Shown here piece after piece: positions 45,336-54,050 of a stretch of 64,000 nucleotides of DNA. Source of the DNA: Alphaproteobacteria bacterium (GTDB lineage Bacteria > Pseudomonadota > Alphaproteobacteria > UBA8366). Positions within the stretch are counted from its first letter, which is position 1. Every line of letters starts with the position of its first letter. The notes beneath the pieces were generated by a model. It did no database searches and was not told the DNA's origin. It worked only from the letters and a program-made list of their open reading frames with translations. The position numbers were made by a program, and so were the translations under genes. The stretch covers positions 124,001 to 188,000 of the forward strand of contig JAJFJD010000002.1 in assembly GCA_021774335.1 (NCBI GenBank), written 5' to 3'.

Positions 45336-45863
45336 ATGACCAAACCGACGGGCCGCGAGGTCTTTTTCGATAAAGATGATTTGATCGTCAGTAAGACCAA
45401 CCTGAAGGGTCACATCACATACGCCAATAAGACCTTCCTTGAAATCGCCGACTATACGGAGGCGGAAGTAATTGGCCAGCCACACAATTTGATCCGGCAT
45501 CCGGATATGCCGCGCTGCGTCTTCAAATTGTTGTGGGATACCGTCCAAGCCGGAACGGAAATCTTTGCCTATGTGGTGAACATGACAAAGCACGGTGATC
45601 ATTATTGGGTCTTGGCGCATGTCACGCCGAGCTATGACCCGAAGGGCGGCATCGTCGGGTACCATTCGACCCGCCGCGTGCCCAACCCTCGAACAATCCA
45701 AGACATCATCGTGCCGCTCTATCGGGATTTGGTCCAGATCGAGGAGGGCCACACCAACCGCAAGGACGGTATGGACGCCTCCTATCGGAGGTTGGTGGAA
45801 ATCCTGGCCGAGAGGAATGTCCCCTACGATGAGTTTGTCGCGGACCTAGCGAAAGCCGCGTGA
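45336..45863 (+). CDS. PAS-domain sensor protein, Aer-like
   Basis: A 175-residue soluble protein consisting of one PAS domain (residues ~10-120) with the Aer-type core TNLKGHITYANKTFLEIADYTEAEVIGQPHN..., HPDMPRCVFKLLWDT, then a short helical tail. Aer-type PAS domains bind FAD and sense redox or oxygen. It has no signalling domain of its own, but the next gene, 12 bp downstream, is a soluble chemoreceptor, so the pair probably acts as a split aerotaxis or energy-taxis receptor. Confidence 0.88.
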   Translation: MTKPTGREVFFDKDDLIVSKTNLKGHITYANKTFLEIADYTEAEVIGQPHNLIRHPDMPRCVFKLLWDTVQAGTEIFAYVVNMTKHGDHYWVLAHVTPSYDPKGGIVGYHSTRRVPNPRTIQDIIVPLYRDLVQIEEGHTNRKDGMDASYRRLVEILAERNVPYDEFVADLAKAA

Positions 45864-45875
45864 AGAGGAATTGAA

Positions 45876-47012
45876 ATGCTTGGTGTTATGAAGAAGCGTG
45901 ACCGATCGGTGGATGCCGAAGTTTCCCTGCCAGAAAAACTCGACGAGATGATCGCCGTCTGCGAAAGCATCTGCCAAGGCGATTTCGAGGCCCGGGTTCT
46001 TGATATTCCGTCTGAACCAGGGAAGGAACGCGACCTGGCCCTGAAGTTCAACGAGATGATCGACCGAATAGACAGCTATGTCCGAGAATCGACGGCTTGC
46101 CTCCATTATGTCGCGAAAAACCGGCATTTTCGCCGCATCGTGGAAACCGGCATGACTGGTAACTTTCTGGTCGCCAGTCGTGCCATCAATCTGGCTGCCG
46201 ACGGCGTGGCTCAGAAAATGGGCGTGTTCGGAACGCTCGTTGATACCCTCAACGAAGAACTTGAAAACTGTGAAAATAGGGCCAATGGCATGGGATTGTC
46301 GGCCGATAAGACCCGCGAGCAAGCGGCCAGCGTCGCCTCCGGCGCGGAACAAGCAATGAACAATACCCAAACCGTGGCTACGGCGGCCGAGGAGTTGAGC
46401 TCTTCGATCCAAGAAATTAACCGCCAAGTCGTGCAGTCCTCCGCTATCTCCCGCGAGGCGGTTGAGGAAAGTGAGAAGACCAGCACGATCGTTGCGGAAC
46501 TTGCCAGCGCATCGGAAGAGATCGGAATGGTGCTCGAACTGATCAACAACATTGCCGGCCAGACCAACCTGCTGGCCCTCAACGCTACCATCGAGGCAGC
46601 TCGTGCCGGTGAAGCCGGCAAGGGCTTTGCCGTGGTCGCTGCCGAGGTCAAAGGGCTGGCGATGGAAACGGCCAAGGCGACCGAGAAGATCAGCAGCCAG
46701 ATTACCGATATCCAAAGCGGCACCCAAAAGGCGGTCGATTCGATAGGCAGCATCGGCGGCACGATTCAAAACCTGAACGAAATGTCCACCACCATCGCCT
46801 CTGCTGTAGAGGAGCAGGGTGCCGCAACGTCGGAAATTGCTCGGAGTGTGGAGGAAGCGAGCCGTGGTGTGGCTAGCATCTCCTCGGGCATATCCGAAGT
46901 ATCGGAAAATGCTAACGACGTTAGTAGCTCAACAAAGGAGATACTAGCCATCACTGGTCAATTGTCACAACAGGCCGATAGCCTGCGGGCCGAACTGGCG
47001 GTTAAGGAGTAG
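45876..47012 (+). CDS. Soluble methyl-accepting chemotaxis protein
   Basis: A 378-residue chemoreceptor without membrane segments. An N-terminal HAMP-like/helical region ([12 protein letters not shown]) is followed by a long coiled coil and the conserved CheA/CheW-contact hairpin tip [33 protein letters not shown]. It lies 12 bp after the PAS gene. The lack of a sensor domain of its own supports signal input from that PAS protein. Confidence 0.9.
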   Translation: MLGVMKKRDRSVDAEVSLPEKLDEMIAVCESICQGDFEARVLDIPSEPGKERDLALKFNEMIDRIDSYVRESTACLHYVAKNRHFRRIVETGMTGNFLVASRAINLAADGVAQKMGVFGTLVDTLNEELENCENRANGMGLSADKTREQAASVASGAEQAMNNTQTVATAAEELSSSIQEINRQVVQSSAISREAVEESEKTSTIVAELASASEEIGMVLELINNIAGQTNLLALNATIEAARAGEAGKGFAVVAAEVKGLAMETAKATEKISSQITDIQSGTQKAVDSIGSIGGTIQNLNEMSTTIASAVEEQGAATSEIARSVEEASRGVASISSGISEVSENANDVSSSTKEILAITGQLSQQADSLRAELAVKE

Positions 47013-47029
47013 CAGCGCCGCCGCTGGGT

Positions 47030-47959
47030 CTATCCGAATGGCTTGGTGGGGGGCGACTGGAGGCGGCCGAGCCTGATTTCCGTAACCGGAAAAGACTTCG
47101 CCTCCGATTTCAGCCAGTCGTGGACGGCGGCTATCTCCGGGCGGTTTTCCATCCCATCACGGCATACGAACCAGTGGGCGCAATCATACGATGTCCGCAG
47201 ATCGAATGGCGCGACGAGCGCGCCGGACTTCAGGTCATCATGGGCCAGAACCGTGTGGCCGAGGATCACGCCTTGCCCATCGATGGCCGCCTGGATGGCC
47301 AGGGATGTGTCCATAAATTCGGCGCCCCAATCCAACGCATTCGGATCGATGCCTGCCGGGTCGATCCACTCTGACCATTCCGTCCCGTAATCCTGCAGGA
47401 GTGTCGTTGAGGACAGGTCGGCGGGTGTCTTGAGTTGCTTAGCAAGGGTACGGGAACACATTGGTGTCAGTTCCTCCGTAAGGAGGATTTCCGAGAAACA
47501 TCCTTCATATCCGCCGTTCCCGTGACGGATCGCGCAATCGATACCATCCCGTGCCAAATCGACCACATCAAAGCTGGTATGAACTCGGAGAGAAATTTCC
47601 GGGCAGGATTGCGAGAATTTACCGAGACGCGACCCGAGCCATTTATGCGCGAAACTTGGTAAGCAGGAGATCGTGACGGCGTTCTTTTTCGCCCGTGGCT
47701 GGATCCCAGCCGTGGCGTCGGAAATCAGCCGAAGCGCCTCTCGAACCTCCAGCGCATATTTTCTGCCCTGACTGGTGAGGCGAAGCTGCTGGTTCAGGCG
47801 AACGAACAGCTCAACGCCCAACGATGCCTCCAACACCTTGATTTGTTGGCTTACCGCGCCCTGTGTCACGCACAGTTCGTCCGCTGCTTTGGTGAAGCTC
47901 AAGTGCCGGGACGCCGCTTCGAAAACTCGCAGTGCTTTAAGAGGGGGGAGCGCGGGCAT
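47030..47959 (-). CDS. LysR-family transcriptional regulator, GcvA-like
   Basis: A 309-residue LysR regulator: N-terminal winged HTH (FEAASRHLSFTKAADELCVTQGAVSQQIKVLEASLG) and a C-terminal effector domain in the GcvA/AmpR style. It is divergent from the ferritin-like gene. A T-N11-A dyad lies 14 bp upstream of its start, so it probably regulates itself and the divergent gene. The effector is unknown. Confidence 0.9.
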   Translation of the reverse strand: MPALPPLKALRVFEAASRHLSFTKAADELCVTQGAVSQQIKVLEASLGVELFVRLNQQLRLTSQGRKYALEVREALRLISDATAGIQPRAKKNAVTISCLPSFAHKWLGSRLGKFSQSCPEISLRVHTSFDVVDLARDGIDCAIRHGNGGYEGCFSEILLTEELTPMCSRTLAKQLKTPADLSSTTLLQDYGTEWSEWIDPAGIDPNALDWGAEFMDTSLAIQAAIDGQGVILGHTVLAHDDLKSGALVAPFDLRTSYDCAHWFVCRDGMENRPEIAAVHDWLKSEAKSFPVTEIRLGRLQSPPTKPFG

Positions 47960-47972
47960 GGGTCGATATTAC

Positions 47973-47987
47973 ATTAGATTTACTAAT
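47973..47987. promoter_or_regulatory. LysR-type operator between lysR and the ferritin-like gene
   Basis: The sequence ATTAG-ATTTA-CTAAT is a perfect inverted repeat with the T-N11-A core of LysR boxes. It lies 14 bp upstream of the regulator start and ~130 bp upstream of the divergent gene. Confidence 0.55.
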
Positions 47988-48114
47988 GCATAAACAGAGA
48001 AAGTATGGTTTGTCAGCGCTTTTCGACATAGCCAAGGTAATCAGAACGAATTCACTGAAACCGCATCTCAGAGTTCGTTGTTCCTGATTAACCTGCACGC
48101 TATGGAGACCGACA

Positions 48115-49047
48115 ATGACCGTAATGACAATCGATCCGACAACCGACCGGTATCAACGCTGCATCGACGCGTCCAAGCGGGTCCGCTGGGACATCAATGT
48201 GGATGTTATCCGCGGCCGCCGCCTCAACGTTGAAGAAAAGTTCCTGCCCGAGAGCCTGACGCTGCTGAGCAAGGCGGATTTTCTCTCGGCCGACGATCAG
48301 CGATTCCTGAGCCAGATTCAGGGACGTACCTATGCCAACATATTTGGGTTGGTGGAGCGTTTCATCAACGCCAAGGTCCTTGAACTTTCGCAGGATCATT
48401 GGCTGGAGAATCAGACGGCGCTGGAAGCCATGATCCGTTTCAGTGATGAAGAGTTAAAGCATCAGGAATTGTTTCGGCGGGTCGAGGCCCTGTGTGCCGA
48501 TGTCATGCCCGAGGGATATCGGTTCGACTGGAATGCGAACGAGGTTGCCGGGCTTGTGCTGGGAAAATCGACCTGGGCCGTGTTGGCGTTGACCCTCCAC
48601 ATCGAACTCTTCACGCAGGTCCATTACCGCGAGAGTATCGATGGCGATGAGGCGGTGTCCGCCCTCTATCGGGATGTCTTCAAATATCACTGGATGGAGG
48701 AAAGCCAGCACGCTCTGATCGATGAAATGGAATTTCGCCGTATCGATGCCGCCCTGGCTCCGGAAGAGCGGGAATCCGCCGTCGATGATTTTATCGAGCT
48801 CGTCGGTGCTGTAGACGGCATATTGAACGGGCAGGCGAAGACCGACGCGGATTACTTCGCGGCGGCGGCCGGGCGAACCGTTTCGGTTGACGAGGCCGCC
48901 GCCATTCATCAACACCTGCTAGGCGCCTACCGTTGGCAATACATTCTGTCCGGCGCGCAGCACCGCCACTTCCAGAAGGTGATGGCCGAGCTTTTGACCG
49001 ATGCACAGATCCTCCGCATCCAGGCCGCGCTCAGTACGTTGCAATAA
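48115..49047 (+). CDS. Ferritin-like diiron protein of unknown function
   Basis: A 310-residue, mostly helical protein. Ligand-like motifs are E-E-x2-H (DEELKHQELFRR and WMEESQHALIDEMEFR), a Glu in the LTLHIELFTQVHY helix and a late H-rich helix (GAQHRHFQK). This is the pattern of four-helix diiron oxygenases or oxidases, but I cannot place it in a named family. It is divergent from a LysR regulator and followed 122 bp later by an amidase gene. The tandem ATG codons at 48115 and 48124 both remain possible; GGAGACCGACA favours the first. Confidence 0.7.
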   Translation: MTVMTIDPTTDRYQRCIDASKRVRWDINVDVIRGRRLNVEEKFLPESLTLLSKADFLSADDQRFLSQIQGRTYANIFGLVERFINAKVLELSQDHWLENQTALEAMIRFSDEELKHQELFRRVEALCADVMPEGYRFDWNANEVAGLVLGKSTWAVLALTLHIELFTQVHYRESIDGDEAVSALYRDVFKYHWMEESQHALIDEMEFRRIDAALAPEERESAVDDFIELVGAVDGILNGQAKTDADYFAAAAGRTVSVDEAAAIHQHLLGAYRWQYILSGAQHRHFQKVMAELLTDAQILRIQAALSTLQ

Positions 49048-49169
49048 GCCAAGCAGCCGCTGCGGCGTGTCACGGGATCGCCGCAGCGGCCCTCGGCTTG
49101 CTTCCTGGAGAATTTGCATTTGGTCCATTTGCTCCTGACTATAGAAATTCGCCGACACAGGAGCGTTGC

Positions 49170-50594
49170 ATGACCGACCGTCCACTGCATTACCAAACCA
49201 TCACCGAACTTGCCGCGATGTTGCGATCCGGCGAGGTCACGCCGACCGGACTGACCGAGCACCTGATCGGCCGTATCGAGGCATTGAATGGCCCCCTGAA
49301 TGCCTTCAACCTCGTGACGGCGGATCGCGCCATGGCCGAAGCGAAGGCCGCCGAGGGTTTGATGGCATCAGGACATGACCTCGGTCCCTTGCACGGTATT
49401 CCTTACGCAGTGAAGGACCTCTACGACATCGTGGGACTGCCGACGACGGCGGGGTCGCGGACGGTGGACACGGCGGTAAAGACCGAGGAGAGCGAAGTGA
49501 CGCGGCGGCTCGCGGCGGCAGGCATGATCGTCCTGGGCAAGACCGTCACGGTCGAATTCGCCAAGGGCATTGTCGGCATCAATCACATTCAGGGCACGCC
49601 GCACAATCCGTGGAGTGAGGAACACTGCGTGCCGGGAGGTTCCAGTGCGGGAACCGCGGTCGCCGTGGCGAGTGGCCTGGCACCGATGGGGCTCGGCAGC
49701 GATACGGGTGGGTCGGTCCGGGCACCCGCGGGCTTATGCGGCACGGTCGGGCTCAAGACGACCGTCGGCCGGATCAGCCGCTTCGGTATCTTCCCACTCA
49801 GTTGGACGCTCGATTCCGCCGGGCTGTTGACCCGCAGCGTCGAGGACGCGGCCCTCGTTTATCAGATATTGCAGGGCGAGGATGCGCGGGATGACAGCAC
49901 CGTTGGCATTCGCCCAGAGGACGTGCTCGGCGCGTTGAAGGCAGGGGCCAAGGGACTGCGCGTCGGAATTCCTCGGGACGTCTTCTTCGACGATCTGGAT
50001 CCGGAAGTCGAGAAAGCCGTTGGTGTCGCGGCCGACGTATTCCGCGACCTTGGGGCCACGGTGGAGAACATCGCATATCCCGAGGCTACGGCCGCCGCCG
50101 CGATGGCGTCGGTGGTGAATGGAGCCGAGGCGGCGGTCATCCACGAGGAGCGGATAAAGACCAGCGTCGATCAAATGGATCCAATCGTCGGCCCGCGCAT
50201 GATCGGCGATCGCGACCATCTCGCGACCGATTACATCAAGATGCTGCACGCGCTGAAAACACTCCAGGCGTCGCAGAGGGAGACGCTTCGCGACGTCGAT
50301 ATCGTTCTATCGCCGACGACCCGAATTCCTGCGCTGCCGGTGGCCGCCGTCGACGAGTCGCTCGAGATCTACCTGGACTACGCGGCGCAATACATGGCGA
50401 ACACCAATATCGGCAACCGCCTCGGTCTCTGCGGCCTGTCGGTCCCCTGTGGGTTCACGTCCAAGGGACTGCCGATTGGATTGCTGATCAACGGTAAGCC
50501 ATTCGCGGAAGACGTTATCCTTCGGGCCGGCTATGCATTCGAGCAGGCGACCGACTGGAAGGACAAACAGCCGGACTTGAGTTGGGCGGCATAG
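49170..50594 (+). CDS. Amidase (amidase signature family), third of three
   Basis: A 474-residue amidase: K82 in PYAVKDL, cis-Ser S158 in PGGSSAGTAVAV and nucleophile S182 in GSDTGGSVRAPA. ACAGGAGCGTTGC precedes the ATG at 49170. It follows the ferritin-like gene on the same strand. The substrate is unknown. Confidence 0.92.
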   Translation: MTDRPLHYQTITELAAMLRSGEVTPTGLTEHLIGRIEALNGPLNAFNLVTADRAMAEAKAAEGLMASGHDLGPLHGIPYAVKDLYDIVGLPTTAGSRTVDTAVKTEESEVTRRLAAAGMIVLGKTVTVEFAKGIVGINHIQGTPHNPWSEEHCVPGGSSAGTAVAVASGLAPMGLGSDTGGSVRAPAGLCGTVGLKTTVGRISRFGIFPLSWTLDSAGLLTRSVEDAALVYQILQGEDARDDSTVGIRPEDVLGALKAGAKGLRVGIPRDVFFDDLDPEVEKAVGVAADVFRDLGATVENIAYPEATAAAAMASVVNGAEAAVIHEERIKTSVDQMDPIVGPRMIGDRDHLATDYIKMLHALKTLQASQRETLRDVDIVLSPTTRIPALPVAAVDESLEIYLDYAAQYMANTNIGNRLGLCGLSVPCGFTSKGLPIGLLINGKPFAEDVILRAGYAFEQATDWKDKQPDLSWAA

Positions 50595-50754
50595 GGCGCT
50601 TTCCGGTTTCCGGATGTTTCCAAACCCTTCGACTGTTGCGGATAAGTGAAAATTAGGCCAGGATTGCCGCGCTTGGGGGGGCACTACATTACTGACCACG
50701 GTTTGGGATGCGCTTATTAGGCGCTGTATTGCCGTGCGGGTATATGGAGTGAAA

Positions 50755-51459
50755 ATGAAGAAACCAATTGCAGAATTCATAGGCACGTTCACGCTCGTCC
50801 TATTTGGTTGCGGCGCTGCCGTGATCGGCGGCATGGCTTCTGGGCCAACCGCTATTGACGTCCTCGGAATCTCATTCGCCTTCGGACTTGCTATTGTTGC
50901 AATGGCCTATGGGATCGGCCCGGTGTCCGGATGCCATGTCAATCCAGCGGTCAGCTTTGGCGCGCTCCTGGCGGGTCGCATGTCCGGCGCGGATTTCATC
51001 TCGTATGTCATTGCTCAAATCCTTGGCGCACTGGCCGGCGCTGCGGTCCTGTATCTCATTTTATCCGGCAAGGCGGCGGGTTGGAGCGGCGGCTTGGGCC
51101 AAAACGGATGGGGCACCGGTTATCTCGGCGAATATAACCTTTTGTCAGCTTTCGTGTTCGAGGCGGTCGCGACCTTCCTGTTCCTTGTCTGCATCCTCGG
51201 CGTGACACAGAAGGGTGCACCCGCGCATCTCGCGGGACTTGCGATTGGGTTGACCCTGACGGTAATTCACATCGTCGGTATCAACGTAACGGGTGTGTCG
51301 GTAAACCCCGCTCGCTCACTGGGGCCGGCCATCGTTGGCTTTGCCACAAACCCACAAGCAATAGCGCAGGTCTGGCTGTTCATCTTGGCTCCGCTGATCG
51401 GCGCCGGCGTTGCAGGACTGCTCTTTAAGTCCGGATTGTTGGCGGCCGACGAGGACTGA
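50755..51459 (+). CDS. aqpZ: Aquaporin Z-type water channel
   Basis: A 234-residue MIP channel with six spans and the two NPA boxes HVNPAVSFG and SVNPARSLGPA. The narrow aromatic/arginine filter pattern, with Arg right after the second NPA, fits a water-selective AqpZ more than a glycerol facilitator. GGAGTGAAA precedes the ATG at 50755; seven upstream in-frame codons are unlikely to be used. Confidence 0.93.
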   Translation: MKKPIAEFIGTFTLVLFGCGAAVIGGMASGPTAIDVLGISFAFGLAIVAMAYGIGPVSGCHVNPAVSFGALLAGRMSGADFISYVIAQILGALAGAAVLYLILSGKAAGWSGGLGQNGWGTGYLGEYNLLSAFVFEAVATFLFLVCILGVTQKGAPAHLAGLAIGLTLTVIHIVGINVTGVSVNPARSLGPAIVGFATNPQAIAQVWLFILAPLIGAGVAGLLFKSGLLAADED

Positions 51460-51541
51460 TAGCCATGGCCATTGTGGCCCGTGGCTAATCAGCCTGTTTC
51501 CCGCCATAGGCGGATTTAGCGTATCGGTTGTTCGAACGGCT

Positions 51542-51573
51542 GAATGTCCGCTTCCGGCAGGGAGCGGACATTC
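51542..51573. repeat. Intergenic palindromic repeat, copy A
   Basis: A perfect inverted repeat with 11-bp arms (GAATGTCCGCT at 51542-51552; AGCGGACATTC at 51563-51573) and a 10-base loop TCCGGCAGGG. Related sequence occurs at 52014-52043 and 58277-58336. It looks like a dispersed REP-type intergenic element; it could also act as an RNA hairpin after aqpZ. Confidence 0.65.
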
Positions 51574-51648
51574 CAACGCCAGCAATCGACTTCTGCTACT
51601 GTGTATTCCACACGTGACGTATCAACGTGCACGACCGGGAGAGCTGAC

Positions 51649-51954
51649 ATGGCGGCGGCAGACAAGTTGGGTGGTTATGCAACGGGGTTTGGGGAACTGG
51701 ACGCGAACAAATTGGCTGATAATGTGACTGACGATTTCAAGCTTCTCGATAAGGACGGAAAGATCTTTGGCAAGGGTGACCTGCCTGGTTATATCGCGGG
51801 GCTCAGAAAGCTGGCGGACAAGATGGTAATAACCGATGTCGTGGTCGATGGTGGCACGGCATGGTGTAAGTGGCAGGTGGGCGACATTGTTGGCGCCGGA
51901 ATGATCACGTTTGGGGACGAAGGCGTTTCGCGGGAGCAACTGTTTTACGCCTGA
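51649..51954 (+). CDS. Small SnoaL/NTF2-like protein
   Basis: A 101-residue protein (YATGFGELDANKLADNVTDDFKLLDKDGKIFGKGDLPGYIAGLRK..., then strands ending in TFGDEGVSREQLFYA). The helix-strand pattern and the pocket-lining Asp/Tyr/Trp residues are like a short NTF2-fold protein. The function is unknown. GGGAGAGCTGAC precedes the ATG, which is preferred over a longer in-frame start at 51544 that would run through the upstream repeat. Confidence 0.72.
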   Translation: MAAADKLGGYATGFGELDANKLADNVTDDFKLLDKDGKIFGKGDLPGYIAGLRKLADKMVITDVVVDGGTAWCKWQVGDIVGAGMITFGDEGVSREQLFYA

Positions 51955-52006
51955 GTGACAAGCGAGTACGGGGGGTCAGAAAACTGACCGCGTGCCGCCT
52001 CTCACT

Positions 52007-52043
52007 TCCGCTTCTGGCTAGGAGCGGACGTCGGTTGGCAGTT
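52007..52043. repeat. Intergenic palindromic repeat, copy B
   Basis: Shares the CCGCT ... AGCGGAC core of copy A and, beyond it, a block starting GGAGCGGACGTCGG and ending TTGGCAGTT that is nearly identical to 58277-58300 (one base inserted there). Just upstream is another small perfect hairpin (GGTCAG-AAAA-CTGACC, 51974-51989). Confidence 0.6.
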
Positions 52044-52136
52044 GTTCAGCGTACTCACCCGACGCATACTTCGTGTTCCATGGTCCACGTCCGTTCGACG
52101 TAAGACTGAACAACACCTGAAAATACCGGGAATCCA

Positions 52137-52799
52137 ATGTATCGGGAATATTACCCGAGAGCCGAAGAGTGGCTTAATGCCGCCACCCATGGCTTCGGGG
52201 CATTGCTTGCCGCCGTCGGGCTGGTGTTCCTTATCATGGAGGCCGACAGTTTGGGGCGCGCAGGCAGTCTGCCTGCAGTCATTGTATATGGGGCCGCGTT
52301 AATTCTGTTGTTCCTGTTCTCGGCTTTGCATCACGCGGCCATACGCCCGCGTCTCAAGCAGTTGCTTCTCGCACTCGATCACTGCGGGATATATCTGCTC
52401 ATTGCCGGGACCTACACACCGTTCTGCCTTCTCATGCCACCAGGGCAGATATGGGTTTCGCTGGCGATCGTGTGGGGATTGGCCCTGGGAGGCATCATCG
52501 TCCAGCTGGCAGCGTTCCTTACCGGGCGCAGTGATGATTACGAGCGATTTGCCTTCATCATGTATTTGGCAATGGGATGGATACCCACGCTGTGGGCGAG
52601 CGAGGACGTGTTTGAGGTACTGGCGCCGATGGGATTTGTGCTCTTGGTTGCGGGTGGGCTCGCCTTCAGTATCGGTGTCCTATTCTATTTGTGGAAGCGG
52701 TTGCCGTATGGCCATGCCATTTGGCACTCGTTTGTCATCGCTGGCAGCGGTTTCCATTTCTTTTCGATTTTTTACTATGTGATTCCCAAGACAATCTGA
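52137..52799 (+). CDS. Hemolysin III / PAQR-family membrane protein
   Basis: A 220-residue seven-span membrane protein of the YqfA/hemolysin-III type: N-terminal EEWLNAATHGFGA, the SALHHAA...LDHCGIYLLIAGTYTPF motif, and a late WHSFVIAGSGFHFFSIFYYV. The conserved His and Asp/Ser residues form a zinc site in relatives. The role in bacteria is unsettled; haemolysis is not implied. Confidence 0.92.
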   Translation: MYREYYPRAEEWLNAATHGFGALLAAVGLVFLIMEADSLGRAGSLPAVIVYGAALILLFLFSALHHAAIRPRLKQLLLALDHCGIYLLIAGTYTPFCLLMPPGQIWVSLAIVWGLALGGIIVQLAAFLTGRSDDYERFAFIMYLAMGWIPTLWASEDVFEVLAPMGFVLLVAGGLAFSIGVLFYLWKRLPYGHAIWHSFVIAGSGFHFFSIFYYVIPKTI

Positions 52800-52909
52800 A
52801 CAAGTTGAGTCCGGTTTCGGCTCGAATTGGCGGGATGCCCGGGCTTAATTGTGTTTGGCGTTCGGTTGGTCGTGCATATTCCCTAAAGTCAGCCATCTGA
52901 TGGCCGCTC

Positions 52910-53605
52910 TCAATTGCCGGGAAATTGTTTGCCGTTATCCAAACGAGCCTTGCGGTTGTGTGTAAAAGGCAGCGTCAGCGAGCCGGGTGAAATTCCGTGG
53001 GCGTGCGCCCAAATCGCGGCCTGCGTGCGGTTGCTGACCTTGATCTTCCGCAGCACACTTTTGACATGCACCTTAATCGTCCCCTCTGTGATGTTGAGGC
53101 GACGAGCGATCAGTTTGTTCGATTCTCCCCGCAGGAGACCTTGCACTGTTTCGATTTCCCGGTCGGATAAATCGGCAGCTTTACCGCCGTTAACGCGCGC
53201 CGGATTCCAATCGGCATCATCGTGCTGCAATAGCGTGGCGAGACCGGTTGGCAAAACGGTTTCGCCCAGTACTACAAGCTGCAACGATTCGAGCAAGGCT
53301 TCAGACGATATATCTCTGGTGAGGAATCCGTTGACACCGGCACCCAGGCACGCGGCCAACGTCGCCATGCAGACTTTCTCGCTCAGGATTACGACTAAGG
53401 TATCGGGATAGATCTCTTTCAACCGTTCTACCGTACGCTGGACAGCAGGAGCGTCAGTCGGAATTTCCATCAATGTAATTTCAGGGTTGAGCACGGTGCC
53501 CGGATCGATCGTGGCAATATCCGAGCCTTCACCGATTACGTTGAATGGCGACACGTCGAAAATATTCCTGAGTCCCGCGCGACACAATCCATCGGGACCT
53601 ACCAA
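52910..53605 (-). CDS. LuxR-type regulator with degenerate receiver domain
   Basis: A 231-residue NarL-type protein: receiver-like domain (residues ~1-110), linker, then a LuxR HTH (LSDREIETVQGLLRGESNKLIARRLNITEGTIKVHVKSVLRKI). The residue at the phospho-acceptor position is Glu (E47, in PEITLMEIP) instead of Asp, and the conserved Lys near the end of the receiver is Arg (R97, FLTRD). This suggests phosphorylation-independent control. The start is uncertain: the first usable codon in the frame is TTG at 53605 with no clear ribosome site, and the frame stays open ~100 bp further upstream without ATG or GTG. Confidence 0.83.
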   Translation of the reverse strand: MVGPDGLCRAGLRNIFDVSPFNVIGEGSDIATIDPGTVLNPEITLMEIPTDAPAVQRTVERLKEIYPDTLVVILSEKVCMATLAACLGAGVNGFLTRDISSEALLESLQLVVLGETVLPTGLATLLQHDDADWNPARVNGGKAADLSDREIETVQGLLRGESNKLIARRLNITEGTIKVHVKSVLRKIKVSNRTQAAIWAHAHGISPGSLTLPFTHNRKARLDNGKQFPGN

Positions 53606-53774
53606 CAGTATTGTGGACGGCCGAATTATTGGGTTTTCAATAGGCGGACCGGAATAGCGATCGCCATTTGGTTCGATGTAGGATTGGAGTTTAGCGTCGA
53701 TTGCTGATCATCCTTTTAATTCCGGCTCGCACTTTGGCTTCGGCGCTGAATGCTTCACAGCTCGAAATCCCATT

Positions 53775-53822
53775 TCATCGGCGCCTGAACGTTATTGACC
53801 GCGTGCTCGTGTGTACCGTCAT
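53775..53822 (-). pseudogene. Truncated remnant of the 126-residue protein gene
   Basis: The minus strand begins MTVHTSTRSITFRR and then hits a TGA after 15 codons. This matches the first 14 residues of the protein at 57300-57680 (MTIRTSTRSVTFRR). A small deletion just after this point shifts the frame, and similarity fades beyond ~53760. It is the 3' edge of a duplicated module; the intact copy lies downstream in window coordinates. Confidence 0.7.
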
Positions 53823-53900
53823 TGCGGGCCCCCACGTTTTGACTTTGACGTACTCAAAGTGCGGCGAAGGAGAGGACCGATGCCCTCTCCGTTCCGATAT

Positions 53901-54050
53901 CTAGGACGTTTTCTTGGGCGCAGCTTTGGCCGGAGCCGCATTAGACTCTGTGGCCGCCTGATTTGAATCCGGCGCGGTCTTCTTGGATTTGTCGTCGGGA
54001 GCGTCTTTGCTGGAAGCCCACTTTGAGCCAAAAATATTTTTAAAGGCCAT
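53901..54050 (-). CDS. Small Lys/Ala/Pro-rich protein, copy 1
   Basis: A 49-residue protein: N-terminal MAFKNIFGSKWASSKDAPDD, then a Lys/Ala/Pro/Ser-rich tail ending APKKTS. No known family was recognised. It is paralogous to 57760-57897: both share FKNIFGSK and the K-rich tail, and the end of the coding sequence and flanking DNA align. The N-terminal FKNIF stretch could be a short amphipathic membrane-touching helix; that is speculation. Ribosome site weak (GAAAGA). Confidence 0.6.
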   Translation of the reverse strand: MAFKNIFGSKWASSKDAPDDKSKKTAPDSNQAATESNAAPAKAAPKKTS

